Of a stretch of DNA of 64,000 nt, positions 1-8,523 are shown piece by piece. This DNA is from Kluyvera intermedia (lineage in GTDB: Bacteria > Pseudomonadota > Gammaproteobacteria > Enterobacterales > Enterobacteriaceae), in NCBI RefSeq assembly GCF_021440345.1, contig NZ_JAKCNS010000011.1, positions 186,001 through 250,000 of the forward strand, in the 5' to 3' direction. The notes beneath the pieces are model-generated. The model was given only the letters and a program-made list of their open reading frames with translations. It made no database searches and had not been told where the DNA came from. Position numbers and translations under genes: made by a program. Numbering within the stretch: the stretch's first letter is position 1; each line of letters opens with the position of its first letter.

Positions 1-653
1 CGGTATTCCCACTGGCTGACAAACCCCGCCAACGCTTCAGGCTTGACGCGGAAGAAGTTAACGTCAACGTGCGGGACGTTAAGCACCATCACCGGCAGCC
101 CTTCAATCACTTTGCCCGGCAGCAGCGAACCGCGGCTCGCAAAGCCGACGCTCGGCGCAATATCGCGGGTGGTCAGCGTTTTCTCAACGCTGGTGCCAAA
201 GGTGGCTTTATTCAACGCCGCCAGCTGCGGGTCAACCGTCACAATCAGGTCACGTTTCGGTTCAAGATGGCGTAAGCGCAGCTCTTTAAGATTGGGTGAC
301 AATTCCCAGGCACCGTCGACCTTGCCGCTCTTTTTATCCACCACGTGGACCGTTTTGCTGAAGTCCTGGTCGGGATTAAGCGCAATTGAGAAGGTGAGCA
401 CCAGCGTCGCAGCGCCATCCAGCTGAACTTCAGATGCGTCAAGGAGCGAAAGGGATTTCCCCTGGCTCTGCTGAGCCAGTTTTTCCAGCGTGGCGGCATC
501 TGCTTTCGGTGCGGCGTTATTGTTTTTCGCGCCGTCAGTATTGCTCGGTGTAGCGGAAACGGCGGGCTTGTCGTCGTTGTTATTGTCGCAACCCGCCAGC
601 GTGAATGTCATTGCCAGCGCGAGGGCTAGCGTGGCCAAACGAAAGGGTTTCAT
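1..653 (-). CDS. yfhM: alpha-2-macroglobulin family lipoprotein YfhM (5' part only)
   Basis: The first 217 codons of a large protein whose 3' part lies beyond the left edge. The N-terminus MKPFRLATLALALAMTFTLA is a lipoprotein signal ending in AGC, so the mature protein starts at a lipidated Cys, followed by an Asn/Asp-rich linker. The region with VQLDGAATLVLTFSI and VGFASRGSLLPGKVIEGLPV is the conserved amino-terminal region of bacterial alpha-2-macroglobulins of the YfhM type. These are periplasmic protease traps anchored in the inner membrane and often work with penicillin-binding protein 1C. In E. coli yfhM lies next to sseA; here the two are separated by an inserted sugar operon. The ATG at 653 is preceded on its strand by the motif AGAGG about 6 nt upstream. 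Confidence 0.9.
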   Translation of the reverse strand, partial: MKPFRLATLALALAMTFTLAGCDNNNDDKPAVSATPSNTDGAKNNNAAPKADAATLEKLAQQSQGKSLSLLDASEVQLDGAATLVLTFSIALNPDQDFSKTVHVVDKKSGKVDGAWELSPNLKELRLRHLEPKRDLIVTVDPQLAALNKATFGTSVEKTLTTRDIAPSVGFASRGSLLPGKVIEGLPVMVLNVPHVDVNFFRVKPEALAGFVSQWEY

Positions 654-775
654 CCTGTAACCTCTGACTGGTGATGTCTGATTGTGTGGTCAACACAGTA
701 TTATGCCTGAGGCCGTAGCCCGCCAGTAGTCGTTAAACTCCCAAAAATCCCTTCCTACTCTCCATCTGCCTGCGA

Positions 776-839
776 TGTTACTGCGATCACAGGTCGTAAC
801 GTAACATGTGACGTTAAGCGTACTTTGTTTTTAAAACAA
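776..839 (+). promoter_or_regulatory. putative CRP site and palindromic operator upstream of the PTS gene
   Basis: The 274-bp gap between yfhM and the PTS gene holds TGTTA-N6-TCACA at 776-791, nine of ten bases matching the CRP consensus TGTGA-N6-TCACA. At 825-839 there is a perfect 7-bp dyad, TTGTTTT-T-AAAACAA. CRP activation plus a local repressor would fit an inducible alpha-glucoside PTS operon. The RpiR-type protein encoded at 4770 is the obvious candidate to bind the dyad, but that is inference. No convincing -35/-10 pair was found. Confidence 0.45.
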
Positions 840-927
840 TAAGATAGCTAGATTAAGTTAGCGGAGTGCTGCTACCGTCAGCGGGTCTTATCCTCTTATC
901 GATGCGGTTCAAAATTTGGAGAACAGA

Positions 928-2472
928 ATGAAAAGAGCCGTTAATGCCCTACAAAATTTTGGCAAGTCGCTTTACGGACCGGTGCTGATCCTGCCTATCG
1001 TCGGCCTGTTTATCGCTTTTGGTAATGTCCTGGGTAACGGCAGCCTGGCCGAATATATCCACGTGCTGGGCTATCCGGCGGTGCAAAACCTCGGGCAGCT
1101 GATTGCCAAATCGGCGGTGTCGCTGCTGGTCAACCTGGCGATGATCTTCGCCGTCGGTATCCCTATCGGCCTTGCCGCCCGCGACAAAGGCTATGCCGCC
1201 CTGCTGGGGCTGGTGACGTTTATCGTGTTTATCAACGCCATGAACGTCACGCTACAGTTGCAAGGCGAACTGGCTCCGGCTGACCAGATGCGTACCGCAG
1301 GACAAAGCATGGTGCTGGGCGTGCAGGTGCTGGAGATGGGCGTCTTTGCCGGGATCCTGACCGGCGCGCTCACCGGCTACCTCTATAACCGCTACTCCGG
1401 CGTGCAGTTCTCCGGCGCGATGGCGATTTACTCCGGCCACTGCTTTGTCACCATTATTATCCTGCCGGTGGCGATTGTGCTCGGCGTGGTGATGAGCGAA
1501 CTGTGGCCGTGGGCCCAGCATGGTATCAGCGCACTGGCGCTGGCGATTAAAGGCTCTGGCCCCTTCGGCGTCGCCATTTACGGTTTCCTGGAACGTATTC
1601 TGGTGCCCACCGGGCTCCACCATTTGGTTTATACCCCGTTCCTGTATACCGAGCTGGGCGGTACCCAAGAGGTGTGCGGCACGATGTATCAGGGCGCGCG
1701 TAATATCTATTTCGCCGAGATGGCCTGTCCCAGCGTGACGCAGTTAAGTAGCACGGTGGTATGGGACGCGCGCGGTATCAGTAAAATGTTCGGCCTGCCT
1801 GCGGCCGCGCTGGCGATGTACGTCACCGCCAAACCGGAACGCAAAGCGGCGGCAAAAGCGATTCTTATCCCGGCGGCGCTGACTTCAATGCTGGTCGGCG
1901 TCACCGAACCTATCGAGTTCTCCTTCCTGTTCGTCGCCCCACTGCTGTTTGTGGTGCACGCGGTGCTGACCGGCATCGGCATGATGTTGTTCTCGCTGTT
2001 CGGCGTCCACGCCATCGGCGCCAACGGCATTATCGATTTCATTCTCTACAACCTGCCGCTGGGTACCGCCAAATCCAACTGGCCGATGTACATCGTGGTC
2101 GGGCTCATCATGTTCGCGCTCTACTTCGTCATCTTCCGTTTCCTGATCCTGCGCTTTGACATGAACACGCCGGGCCGCGAAGAGGACGACCAGCAGACGA
2201 AGCTCTACAGCAAGCAGGAGTATCAGGCAAAGGGCAATAACGACGGGCTGGGAGCCAGCATCATCGAAGGGTTGGGCGGCCGCGACAACATTGAGGTGGT
2301 GGACAACTGCTACACCCGCCTGCGCGTCACGGTGAAAGATGTGGCGCAGATTAACGAACCACAGCTTAAAGCGACTGGTGCCAAAGGCATCATCAAGCAG
2401 GGTAATAACGTTCAGGTGGTCTACGGGCTGCATGTCAAAAAAATGCGAGAAGCCGTTGAAGCGGTTCTCTGA
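928..2472 (+). CDS. PTS alpha-glucoside-type permease, EIICB
   Basis: A 514-aa sugar-specific phosphotransferase permease of the glucose superfamily (MalX/GlvC/AglA type). The EIIC domain occupies about residues 1-415 with some ten membrane segments. After a charged linker comes a C-terminal EIIB domain with the phospho-cysteine motif DNCYTRLRV. There is no EIIA domain, so phosphate must come from a separate EIIA-Glc. The ATG at 928 is chosen because GGAG lies 6 nt upstream; a TTG 12 bases earlier overlaps that ribosome site. The next gene, a GH4 phospho-alpha-glucosidase, starts 13 bp after the stop. The pair should import and phosphorylate an alpha-glucoside such as maltose or a sucrose isomer, then cleave it in the cytoplasm. 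The exact sugar cannot be read from sequence. Confidence 0.88.
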   Translation: MKRAVNALQNFGKSLYGPVLILPIVGLFIAFGNVLGNGSLAEYIHVLGYPAVQNLGQLIAKSAVSLLVNLAMIFAVGIPIGLAARDKGYAALLGLVTFIVFINAMNVTLQLQGELAPADQMRTAGQSMVLGVQVLEMGVFAGILTGALTGYLYNRYSGVQFSGAMAIYSGHCFVTIIILPVAIVLGVVMSELWPWAQHGISALALAIKGSGPFGVAIYGFLERILVPTGLHHLVYTPFLYTELGGTQEVCGTMYQGARNIYFAEMACPSVTQLSSTVVWDARGISKMFGLPAAALAMYVTAKPERKAAAKAILIPAALTSMLVGVTEPIEFSFLFVAPLLFVVHAVLTGIGMMLFSLFGVHAIGANGIIDFILYNLPLGTAKSNWPMYIVVGLIMFALYFVIFRFLILRFDMNTPGREEDDQQTKLYSKQEYQAKGNNDGLGASIIEGLGGRDNIEVVDNCYTRLRVTVKDVAQINEPQLKATGAKGIIKQGNNVQVVYGLHVKKMREAVEAVL

Positions 2473-2485
2473 AGGAGGCTATACC

Positions 2486-3850
2486 ATGTTGAAATCCCCA
2501 TTTATCCTCGCGATCGCCGGCGGCGGCAGCACCTACACGCCGGGTATCGTAAAAAGCCTGATGGTGCGGCTTGAAGACTTTCCACTGGCCGAAATCCGTC
2601 TCTACGATATTGACGAAGCCCGCCAGAACACCATTGCGCCGGTCGTGGAGAAAGTGATTCGCGACCACAGCCAAAGCATCAAATTTACCGTCACCACCTG
2701 CCCGGAAACGGCATTCAGCGGCGCTCATTTCGTCTTTGCACAGATGCGCGTTGGGCAATACAAAATGCGCGAGCAGGATGAAAAAATTCCGCTGCGCCAC
2801 GGTGTCGTCGGCCAGGAGACCTGCGGCCCCGGCGGGTTGGCCTACGGTTTACGCACGATCCTGCCGATGGCTGAGCTTATCGATCTGGTAGAGCGCTACG
2901 CCGATCCAAAAGCGTGGATCGTCAACTACTCCAACCCGGCGGCAATCGTGGCGGAAGGGATCCGCCGTCTGCGTCCGAAAGCGCGCGTATTAAATATTTG
3001 CGATATGCCGGTGGCGGCGATGCGTAATATGGGCGCCATCCTCGGCGTTGATCGCCATAAACTCGACGTCGATTATTTCGGCCTCAACCACTTCGGCTGG
3101 TTCACCCAGGTCCGCGTTGACGGTGAGGACAAAATGCCGGAGCTGCGCCGCCACGTGGCGAAGTTTGGCCTGCTGACGGAAGATGCGGCGCAAACCGATC
3201 CGCAGCACGCCGATCCGTCATGGGTGAAAACCTGGCGCAACATTCAGCCAATAATGGAGTGCTTCCCGGAGTATCTGCCGAACCCATATTTGCAGTACTA
3301 CCTGATGCCTAACCAGATTGTTGAGCATCAAAACCCGGACTATACCCGCGCCAACGAAGTGATGGACGGGCGTGAGAAAAAACTGTGTGCGGCGGCGGTA
3401 GAATATAAAAATACCGGCATTCTGCCCGACGCGTTCCACGTTGGCGTGCACGGCGCGTTTATTGTCGATGTTGCCTGTTCTCTGGCGTTCGACCTGCGCC
3501 AGCGTCATCTGGTGATTGTGGAAAACCAGGGGGCTATCGCCAATCTGCCGGACGATGCGATGGTTGAAGTTCCGGCCTATATCACCGCCAATGGCCCGGA
3601 ACCGGTACGAATGGGTAACGTGCCGTTGTTCCACCAAACGCTGCTGATGCAACAGCTGGCCTCAGAGCAGCTGCTGGTTGAAGCCACGCTGGAAGGCAGC
3701 TACGAAAAAGCGTTACAGGCTTTCACCCTCAATCGGACGGTACCAACGATGGCTCACGCCAAAGCCATTCTCGATGAGATGATTACCGCCAACCAGGATT
3801 ACTGGCCGCATTTGCAGCACGCCTGGAAAAATGGTGAAGCAACGCGCTAA
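2486..3850 (+). CDS. 6-phospho-alpha-glucosidase, glycoside hydrolase family 4
   Basis: A 454-aa GH4 enzyme that hydrolyses phosphorylated alpha-glucosides delivered by the PTS, using NAD+ and a divalent metal in a redox-type mechanism. The NAD-binding loop AGGGSTYTPG is near residue 10, and QETCGPGG, NYSNPAA and NHFGWF follow. The metal/specificity motif is CDMP (in NICDMPVAA). Within GH4, CDMP marks the alpha-glucosidases, whereas CNVP marks 6-phospho-beta-glucosidases, CHS alpha-galactosidases and CHG alpha-glucuronidases. The start at 2486 is preceded by AAGGAGG. The sequence differs clearly from the AglB/GlvG subgroup I remember, so it may be a different 6-phospho-alpha-glucosidase branch. 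It is cotranscribed with the upstream EIICB gene. Confidence 0.9.
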   Translation: MLKSPFILAIAGGGSTYTPGIVKSLMVRLEDFPLAEIRLYDIDEARQNTIAPVVEKVIRDHSQSIKFTVTTCPETAFSGAHFVFAQMRVGQYKMREQDEKIPLRHGVVGQETCGPGGLAYGLRTILPMAELIDLVERYADPKAWIVNYSNPAAIVAEGIRRLRPKARVLNICDMPVAAMRNMGAILGVDRHKLDVDYFGLNHFGWFTQVRVDGEDKMPELRRHVAKFGLLTEDAAQTDPQHADPSWVKTWRNIQPIMECFPEYLPNPYLQYYLMPNQIVEHQNPDYTRANEVMDGREKKLCAAAVEYKNTGILPDAFHVGVHGAFIVDVACSLAFDLRQRHLVIVENQGAIANLPDDAMVEVPAYITANGPEPVRMGNVPLFHQTLLMQQLASEQLLVEATLEGSYEKALQAFTLNRTVPTMAHAKAILDEMITANQDYWPHLQHAWKNGEATR

Positions 3851-3865
3851 TAAACCGCTGGTCAC

Positions 3866-3893
3866 TTGTCGGTGTGACGAAAAACACCGACAA
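3866..3893 (+). promoter_or_regulatory. perfect 10-bp inverted repeat between GH4 gene and sseA
   Basis: TTGTCGGTGT (3866-3875), loop GACGAAAA, then ACACCGACAA (3884-3893), a perfect dyad in the 73-bp gap before sseA. No T-run follows, so it is a poor intrinsic terminator. It could be an mRNA 3'-end stabiliser for the PTS-GH4 transcript, or an operator for the RpiR regulator encoded just after sseA. Confidence 0.5.
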
Positions 3894-3923
3894 TCCCTTT
3901 GTAATTCATCAATGGAGGGTAAT

Positions 3924-4769
3924 ATGACCACTTCGTTTTTCGTTGCCGCCGACTGGCTGGCAGAGCACGTTGATGACCCGGAAGTGCAGATTATTGACGC
4001 CCGTATGGCGCCACCGGGCCAGGAACACCGCGATCTCAACGCAGAATTTCGCGCCGGGCACCTGCCGGGCGCCGTTTTTTTTGATATTGAAGCCCTCTCC
4101 GATCACACCTCTCCCCTGCCGCATATGATGCCGCGCCCGGAAGCGTTTGCCGTCGCCATGCGCGAGCTGGGCGTCAGCCGCGATAAACATCTGGTGATTG
4201 TCGATGAGGGCAACCTGTTCTCCGCCCCGCGCGCGTGGTGGATGCTGCGCACCTTTGGCGCACAGCGAGTGTCTATTCTGGCGGGTGGTTTGGCCGGCTG
4301 GCAGCGCGACGATCTGCTGCTGGAACACGGTGACGCCAAAGCAGCCGAAGGCGAGTTTGAAGCAGAATTTAGCCCAGAAGCCGTCAAACGACTCACCGAC
4401 GTGCTGCTGGCCAGCCACGAAGGCACCGCGCAAATCGTGGATGCCCGCCCGGCACCGCGTTTTAACGCGCAGGTTGATGAACCGCGTCCGGGCCTGCGCC
4501 GCGGGCATATTCCCGGCGCACGCAATGTACCGTGGGGCGATTTGGTTATCGATGGCGAACTGAAAACCACCGATGAGCTGGAAGCCATTTTTGCTCGCCA
4601 GGGCGTTGATTTACATAAACCGATCATCGTCAGTTGCGGTTCCGGCGTCACGGCGGCAGTTGTCGCGCTGGCGCTGGCCACCCTTGAGGCCCCGGACGTG
4701 ACGCTGTACGACGGTTCATGGAGTGAATGGGGCGCGCGGGCCGACCTGCCAATCGAGCCTGCCCAGTAA
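3924..4769 (+). CDS. sseA: 3-mercaptopyruvate sulfurtransferase SseA
   Basis: A 281-aa two-domain rhodanese, the same length as E. coli SseA. It moves sulfur from 3-mercaptopyruvate to thiophilic acceptors such as cyanide or thiols in the cytoplasm. The N-terminal rhodanese domain has IIDARMAPPGQE and GHLPGAVFFDIE. The C-terminal catalytic domain has RRGHIPGARNVPW and the active-site loop CGSGVTA, the Cys being the persulfide carrier and the loop typical of mercaptopyruvate rather than thiosulfate enzymes. The start at 3924 follows GGAGGG by 4 nt. In E. coli it lies between yfhM and sseB; here it is enclosed by a PTS-GH4 pair upstream and an RpiR regulator whose ATG directly follows its stop codon. 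Confidence 0.96.
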   Translation: MTTSFFVAADWLAEHVDDPEVQIIDARMAPPGQEHRDLNAEFRAGHLPGAVFFDIEALSDHTSPLPHMMPRPEAFAVAMRELGVSRDKHLVIVDEGNLFSAPRAWWMLRTFGAQRVSILAGGLAGWQRDDLLLEHGDAKAAEGEFEAEFSPEAVKRLTDVLLASHEGTAQIVDARPAPRFNAQVDEPRPGLRRGHIPGARNVPWGDLVIDGELKTTDELEAIFARQGVDLHKPIIVSCGSGVTAAVVALALATLEAPDVTLYDGSWSEWGARADLPIEPAQ

Positions 4770-5543
4770 ATGGATAATCGCCTAACAACGCTGTTGACGC
4801 GCGGGGATTCATTAACACGCGCCGAATACCGGGTATTGGCTCATCTGACGGAACACCCGTTACTGGTGGGCAATATCACCGTCCGTCAGCTGGCTCAGGC
4901 GACCTTTGTCTCCACGGCAACCATTATGCGGCTATGCCAGAAGCTGGGTTTTAGCGGCTACAGCGAATTTATCTGGCACTGCAAAAATCTGCTGGCGGAG
5001 ACGCCGCACATTGCCGTGCAGCAGCCGGACAACGCCGGTGAAAGCTCGGCGCTGTTCAACCACTTTTTGGCCAATTACCAGCTCACTTTCCAGTGGGCGA
5101 CGGCGGAAAAACGTCAGCAGTTCACCTGCCTGCTACGCCAGCAGGAGCGTTTTTTTCTCTACGGCGCCGGGTTTTCCTATCTATTCGCGGAGTATCTAAC
5201 CAAAAAACTGCAGGTGCTCGGCAAAACGGCGTTTATTTCCGGGCCGGGCGATAGCCGTAATATTTTCCTCAGCAACGCCGCGCGCTACCAGGTGTTTATC
5301 GCCGTGTCACGCAGCGGGGAAACCGAACAGGTGCTCGACAAAGCGCGTATTGCCCGGAATGTTGGAATGACGGTGGTCGCGTTTACCCGCGCCTCGGCGA
5401 ACTCTCTTGCCGGTCTGGCCGATCTTCATTTCGCGCTCTACGACGAAGCGGTGCATTTCGCCGCCGAGGCCGCAGGCGTCACCTCGTTCGAATCGAATCT
5501 GGTTTTATTGATGGATTTACTGCTGCTGGAGGCGACGGGGTAA
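4770..5543 (+). CDS. MurR/RpiR family transcriptional regulator
   Basis: A 257-aa regulator with an N-terminal RpiR-type helix-turn-helix domain (about 1-80; VRQLAQATFVSTATIMRLCQ). A C-terminal SIS sugar-isomerase domain (about 110-240; AVSRSGETEQVLDKA) is expected to sense a sugar phosphate. Its ATG begins one base after the sseA stop, so the two genes are cotranscribed and probably translationally coupled. The family commonly controls phospho-sugar operons. The likeliest target is the PTS-GH4 pair on the other side of sseA, with a phosphorylated disaccharide as the signal (inference). It converges on sseB. Confidence 0.85.
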   Translation: MDNRLTTLLTRGDSLTRAEYRVLAHLTEHPLLVGNITVRQLAQATFVSTATIMRLCQKLGFSGYSEFIWHCKNLLAETPHIAVQQPDNAGESSALFNHFLANYQLTFQWATAEKRQQFTCLLRQQERFFLYGAGFSYLFAEYLTKKLQVLGKTAFISGPGDSRNIFLSNAARYQVFIAVSRSGETEQVLDKARIARNVGMTVVAFTRASANSLAGLADLHFALYDEAVHFAAEAAGVTSFESNLVLLMDLLLLEATG

Positions 5544-5546
5544 TCT

Positions 5547-5582
5547 GCCGCTTATCGACCTGACAACTGACCAATAAGCGGC
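5547..5582. terminator. bidirectional hairpin between rpiR-type gene and sseB
   Basis: GCCGCTTAT (5547-5555) and ATAAGCGGC (5574-5582) form a perfect 9-bp stem with an 18-nt loop between two convergent genes. There is no T-run on either side, so termination may be weak or Rho-assisted. Confidence 0.5.
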
Positions 5583-5594
5583 GCGAACCGCCGT

Positions 5595-6371
5595 TTAGAT
5601 GATGCGGTTTTGTTTGAAATCGCGCAGGAAGCTGCCCCAGCGTTTTTCATAGAACGGGGTGATGTGGGCCAGCATAAAGTGGCTGATGCCCTTTTCGCCT
5701 TCGACCACCTGGCAGATATCAATCGGCTCATCGCCCGGCAACGTATCGGTCGCCACGCTTCCGGCGGCGTGAATAATCTCTTCGATATCCCCTTCCGCTT
5801 CGATCCCGATAAGCAGGTTTGGCTGTTCATCTGCGTGCTCTTTAATCGAGCACAGGAACGCGCGCTTCACCGTTTTCAGGGTTTTAAACAGCGTGGTCAG
5901 CGATTCCACCATTTGCGCCGGTGGTTCTGCCACTTCAGAAAGCAGCAGCGCGCTGCCGCCTTCCAGCACTTCCTGGGTGCTGAGCGGATTACCTTCTTCG
6001 CCAATCAGATGGCTGATTTCGCGCGGGGTAAATTCTTTTCCGGTCGGCAGCTTCGCGTTCAGGAACAGCGTCTCACCGAGGGTCATTTCAAATAGCGTGC
6101 GCACCGGCATGGCGACAAACGCCTGTTCGGTAGTGACCGCCAGTTGCAAGGCCTCAAGCGAGGTAAAGAAAGGGATAACCGAGGTCCCGTCATCTTTTTC
6201 CCAGTGCTGCAGCTCAAGCGCGCTGTCGTCGACAACCTGTTGGTCATCAGCGGCGGTGCCCGGTACCCAGACGGTAGATTCCAGCAGCGTACGGAAGAAA
6301 GCCGGACGGTGCGCGGGTTCGGTGGCAGCCTGCTCCAGCAGGGTTTCTAATTCGTTTTTGGTTTCGGACAT
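5595..6371 (-). CDS. sseB: SseB family protein (enhanced serine sensitivity)
   Basis: 258 aa, the same length as E. coli SseB and collinear with it (MSETKNEL start; VPGTAADDQQV; ending DFKQNRII). It comprises an N-terminal SseB domain and a C-terminal extension. Its biochemical role is unknown; the E. coli gene was named for a serine-sensitivity phenotype on overexpression. It is not related to the Salmonella SPI-2 translocon protein of the same name. I chose the ATG at 6371, giving MSETKN, over an ATG 18 bases upstream. It is the last gene of the isc-pepB-sseB run and is separated from pepB by a palindromic repeat element. Confidence 0.93.
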   Translation of the reverse strand: MSETKNELETLLEQAATEPAHRPAFFRTLLESTVWVPGTAADDQQVVDDSALELQHWEKDDGTSVIPFFTSLEALQLAVTTEQAFVAMPVRTLFEMTLGETLFLNAKLPTGKEFTPREISHLIGEEGNPLSTQEVLEGGSALLLSEVAEPPAQMVESLTTLFKTLKTVKRAFLCSIKEHADEQPNLLIGIEAEGDIEEIIHAAGSVATDTLPGDEPIDICQVVEGEKGISHFMLAHITPFYEKRWGSFLRDFKQNRII

Positions 6372-6394
6372 AGTGGTTCCAGATGGCATGATTT

Positions 6395-6558
6395 CCCCTC
6401 ACCCCGGCCCTCTCCCCAAAGGGGCGAGGGAGAAAACCGGCACTTCTCTTCAACCCTCAAGTCGAGGCAGAAAACCGGCGCCTGACCTCAGCTCATGCAT
6501 TAAGGGAGAGAGCCGAACGATTCCCTCTCCCCTATGGGGAGAGGGTTAGGGTGCGGGG
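6395..6558. repeat. 164-bp imperfect palindromic intergenic repeat
   Basis: The two ends (6395-6430 and 6523-6558) are inverted copies matching at about 30 of 36 positions, and each arm is itself palindromic (CTCTCCCC...GGGGAGAG). The type is familiar in Enterobacter/Klebsiella genomes (CCCTCACCC...CCCTCTCCC). It is not REP or ERIC. A shorter, decayed relative of the left arm lies at 44571-44620. Placed between pepB and sseB, it would fold into a long hairpin in the mRNA and could lower sseB expression. Confidence 0.8.
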
Positions 6559-6564
6559 CAAAGA

Positions 6565-7851
6565 TTATTCAGCGGTCAACAGATTGGCAATCGTGCGCAC
6601 GCCCAGCCCGGTCGCACCCGCCGACCACTGCTCAACGGCAGATTTGCGGTAGGTTGCGGAGCAGTCAATATGCAGCCAGCCCTTGTGGTAGTTTTCCACG
6701 AAGTGGGACAGGAAGCCCGCCGCCGTACTCGCACCCGCCGGATAAGCCGCGCTGCCGGTGTTGTTCAGTTCGGCAAAGTTAGACGGCAGCTGATTGCGGT
6801 GGAACTCGGCCAGCGGCAGACGCCAGAAGGCTTCGTTTTCTGCCTGCGCGCTTGCCAGCAGACGATTCGCCAACTGGTCATCGAAGCTAAACAGCGCGTG
6901 GTAATCGTTACCCAGCGCGGTTTTTGCCGCCCCGGTCAGAGTCGCCGCATCGATAATCAACTCAGGTTTCTGCGCGCTGGCGTCAATCAGGCCATCGGCC
7001 AGCACCAGACGGCCTTCAGCGTCGGTATTCATCACTTCGACATTTTTACCGTTACGGTAGCGAATGATGTCGCCAAGCTTAAAGGCATTGCCGCTGATCA
7101 GGTTGTCCGCACAGAGCAAGAACAGCTTCACGCGCTTGTTAAGACCACGAGTAATCGCCAGCGCCAGCGCGCCGGTTACGGTCGCCGCGCCGCCCATATC
7201 GGACTTCATCGAATCCATAAAGGCGCTCTGCTTGATGCTGTAACCGCCGGAGTCGAAAGTGATGCCTTTACCCACCAGGCAGGCATAGACCGGCGCTTCT
7301 TTATCACCGGTTGGGTTGTAGTCCAGGGTCAGCAGAACCGGCGGGCGATCCGAGCCACGGCCCACGGTGTGCAGGCCCATATAGTTCTGGTCGCGCAGGT
7401 CTTCGCCTTTGGTAATGCGGTAGGAAACGTGGTCGCACGCCACGCCGCACAGCAGATCCACCGCGCGCTGCGCCAGCTGCTCAGGGCCCAGCTCTTCCGC
7501 AGGAGCATTGATGGTATCGCGTACCCAATCGATATAGGTCAGACGGTTATCCAGTTCAGCTTTCTGCGCATCAGCCAGTTCAGGCCACTCGACCTGGCGG
7601 CTGCCTTTAGGCCCTTTGTAACCTGCCCAGAACGCCCAGGTGCGCTCAACATCCCAGCCTTCGCCGGTCAGCGCAACGTGCTTGATGCCCATGCCGTCAA
7701 TTTTGCGCGCCGCGCGCTGAATCAGGCCGGTGTCATCGCGGCCGGTGAGGTGCAGGGAGATGCCGTCATCATTAATGCTATAAGCCGCTTTGTCACCCCA
7801 GCGCGCGTCGGCCGGCTGGGTAGACAGGGTAATTTTCATCGCTTCTGTCAT
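6565..7851 (-). CDS. pepB: aminopeptidase PepB
   Basis: 428 aa, a leucyl-aminopeptidase (M17) family cytosolic exopeptidase with broad specificity, active as a hexamer with two metal ions. The signature [13 protein letters not shown] and the metal/catalytic segments [15 protein letters not shown] and MKSDMGGAA are intact, with an N-terminal regulatory domain before them. The ATG at 7851 gives [18 protein letters not shown], as in E. coli; a start 21 bases upstream is possible but lacks support. It follows iscX after a 123-bp gap with two hairpins, so it is probably expressed partly by readthrough from the isc promoter. Confidence 0.95.
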   Translation of the reverse strand: MTEAMKITLSTQPADARWGDKAAYSINDDGISLHLTGRDDTGLIQRAARKIDGMGIKHVALTGEGWDVERTWAFWAGYKGPKGSRQVEWPELADAQKAELDNRLTYIDWVRDTINAPAEELGPEQLAQRAVDLLCGVACDHVSYRITKGEDLRDQNYMGLHTVGRGSDRPPVLLTLDYNPTGDKEAPVYACLVGKGITFDSGGYSIKQSAFMDSMKSDMGGAATVTGALALAITRGLNKRVKLFLLCADNLISGNAFKLGDIIRYRNGKNVEVMNTDAEGRLVLADGLIDASAQKPELIIDAATLTGAAKTALGNDYHALFSFDDQLANRLLASAQAENEAFWRLPLAEFHRNQLPSNFAELNNTGSAAYPAGASTAAGFLSHFVENYHKGWLHIDCSATYRKSAVEQWSAGATGLGVRTIANLLTAE

Positions 7852-7871
7852 TATATTTATCCTTATTAGCA

Positions 7872-7965
7872 AACGGGCCGCCGAATGGCAGCCCGTTAAG
7901 ATTTATTCACTCTATGATTCACACCGCAGGCAGGCGGAAAATCCGCGGAGGGCAGCGTGAATCAT
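7872..7965 (-). other. two stem-loops between iscX and pepB
   Basis: AACGGGC (7872-7878) pairs with GCCCGTT (7891-7897). ATGATTCAC (7914-7922) pairs with GTGAATCAT (7957-7965) and encloses an inner stem GCGGA/TCCGC (7934-7946). Neither has a T-run. They probably mark a processing or attenuation point between the isc genes and pepB-sseB. Confidence 0.5.
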
Positions 7966-7974
7966 GAGGCGAAA

Positions 7975-8175
7975 TTAGTCTGCTTCATCCAACCAGACTA
8001 ACAGAATTGCCTCAAGAATTTTTTCATTTGATGCCTGAGGGTCATCATCAAAATCTTCGAGGTCGCAAATCCATTGGTGCAGGTCGGTGAAACGTACGGT
8101 CTTCGGATCGGTGTCCGGGAAGGCATCGTACAGCGCTTCGCCGATTTCGCGGCTGTCAGTCCACTTCAGTCCCAT
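7975..8175 (-). CDS. iscX: Fe-S assembly protein IscX
   Basis: 66 aa, almost identical to E. coli IscX (YfhJ). It is a small acidic helical protein that binds IscS at the same surface as frataxin CyaY and tunes cluster synthesis. The motif [17 protein letters not shown] and the conserved [17 protein letters not shown] are intact. It is the last gene of the isc operon proper, 11 bp after fdx. A role as iron donor has been proposed but is not settled. Confidence 0.96.
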   Translation of the reverse strand: MGLKWTDSREIGEALYDAFPDTDPKTVRFTDLHQWICDLEDFDDDPQASNEKILEAILLVWLDEAD

Positions 8176-8186
8176 ACTATCCCCTG

Positions 8187-8522
8187 TTAGTGCTCGCGCG
8201 CGTGGTTAATTGTGTAACGCGGAATTTCGACCACCAGATCTTCGTCGGCAACGCGCGCCTGGCAGCTTAAACGGCTATCCGGCTCCAGACCCCATGCTTT
8301 ATCCAGCATGTCGTCTTCGTCTTCAGTGCTTTCCGCCAGCGAGTCAAAACCTTCGCGAACGATGCAGTGGCAGGTGGTGCACGCACAGGATTTCTCACAG
8401 GCATGTTCAATCTCAATACCGTTACGCAGGGCAACGTTGAGAATAGTTTCACCGCTTTCAGCTTCCAGAACCGCGCCATCCGGACACAGGTCCTGATGAG
8501 GCAAAATCACAATCTTTGGCAT
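8187..8522 (-). CDS. fdx: [2Fe-2S] ferredoxin of the ISC pathway
   Basis: 111 aa, adrenodoxin-type ferredoxin that supplies electrons for cluster formation on IscU. Ligand cysteines are in [13 protein letters not shown] (spacing C-X5-C-X2-C) and in the later SCQA. The gene begins one base after the hscA stop codon, consistent with coupled translation. It lies in the usual hscA-fdx-iscX order. Confidence 0.97.
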   Translation of the reverse strand: MPKIVILPHQDLCPDGAVLEAESGETILNVALRNGIEIEHACEKSCACTTCHCIVREGFDSLAESTEDEDDMLDKAWGLEPDSRLSCQARVADEDLVVEIPRYTINHAREH

Positions 8523-8523
8523 A

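Noticed and set aside
683-697. TGTGT-N5-ACACA dyad in the yfhM-PTS gap as an operator
   Set aside because: Arms of only 5 bp and a different sequence from the dyads at 825-839 and 3866-3893; not distinguishable from chance.
6670-7869. 399-codon plus-strand frame opposite pepB
   Set aside because: Mirror of the pepB coding frame, no ribosome site, low-complexity product.
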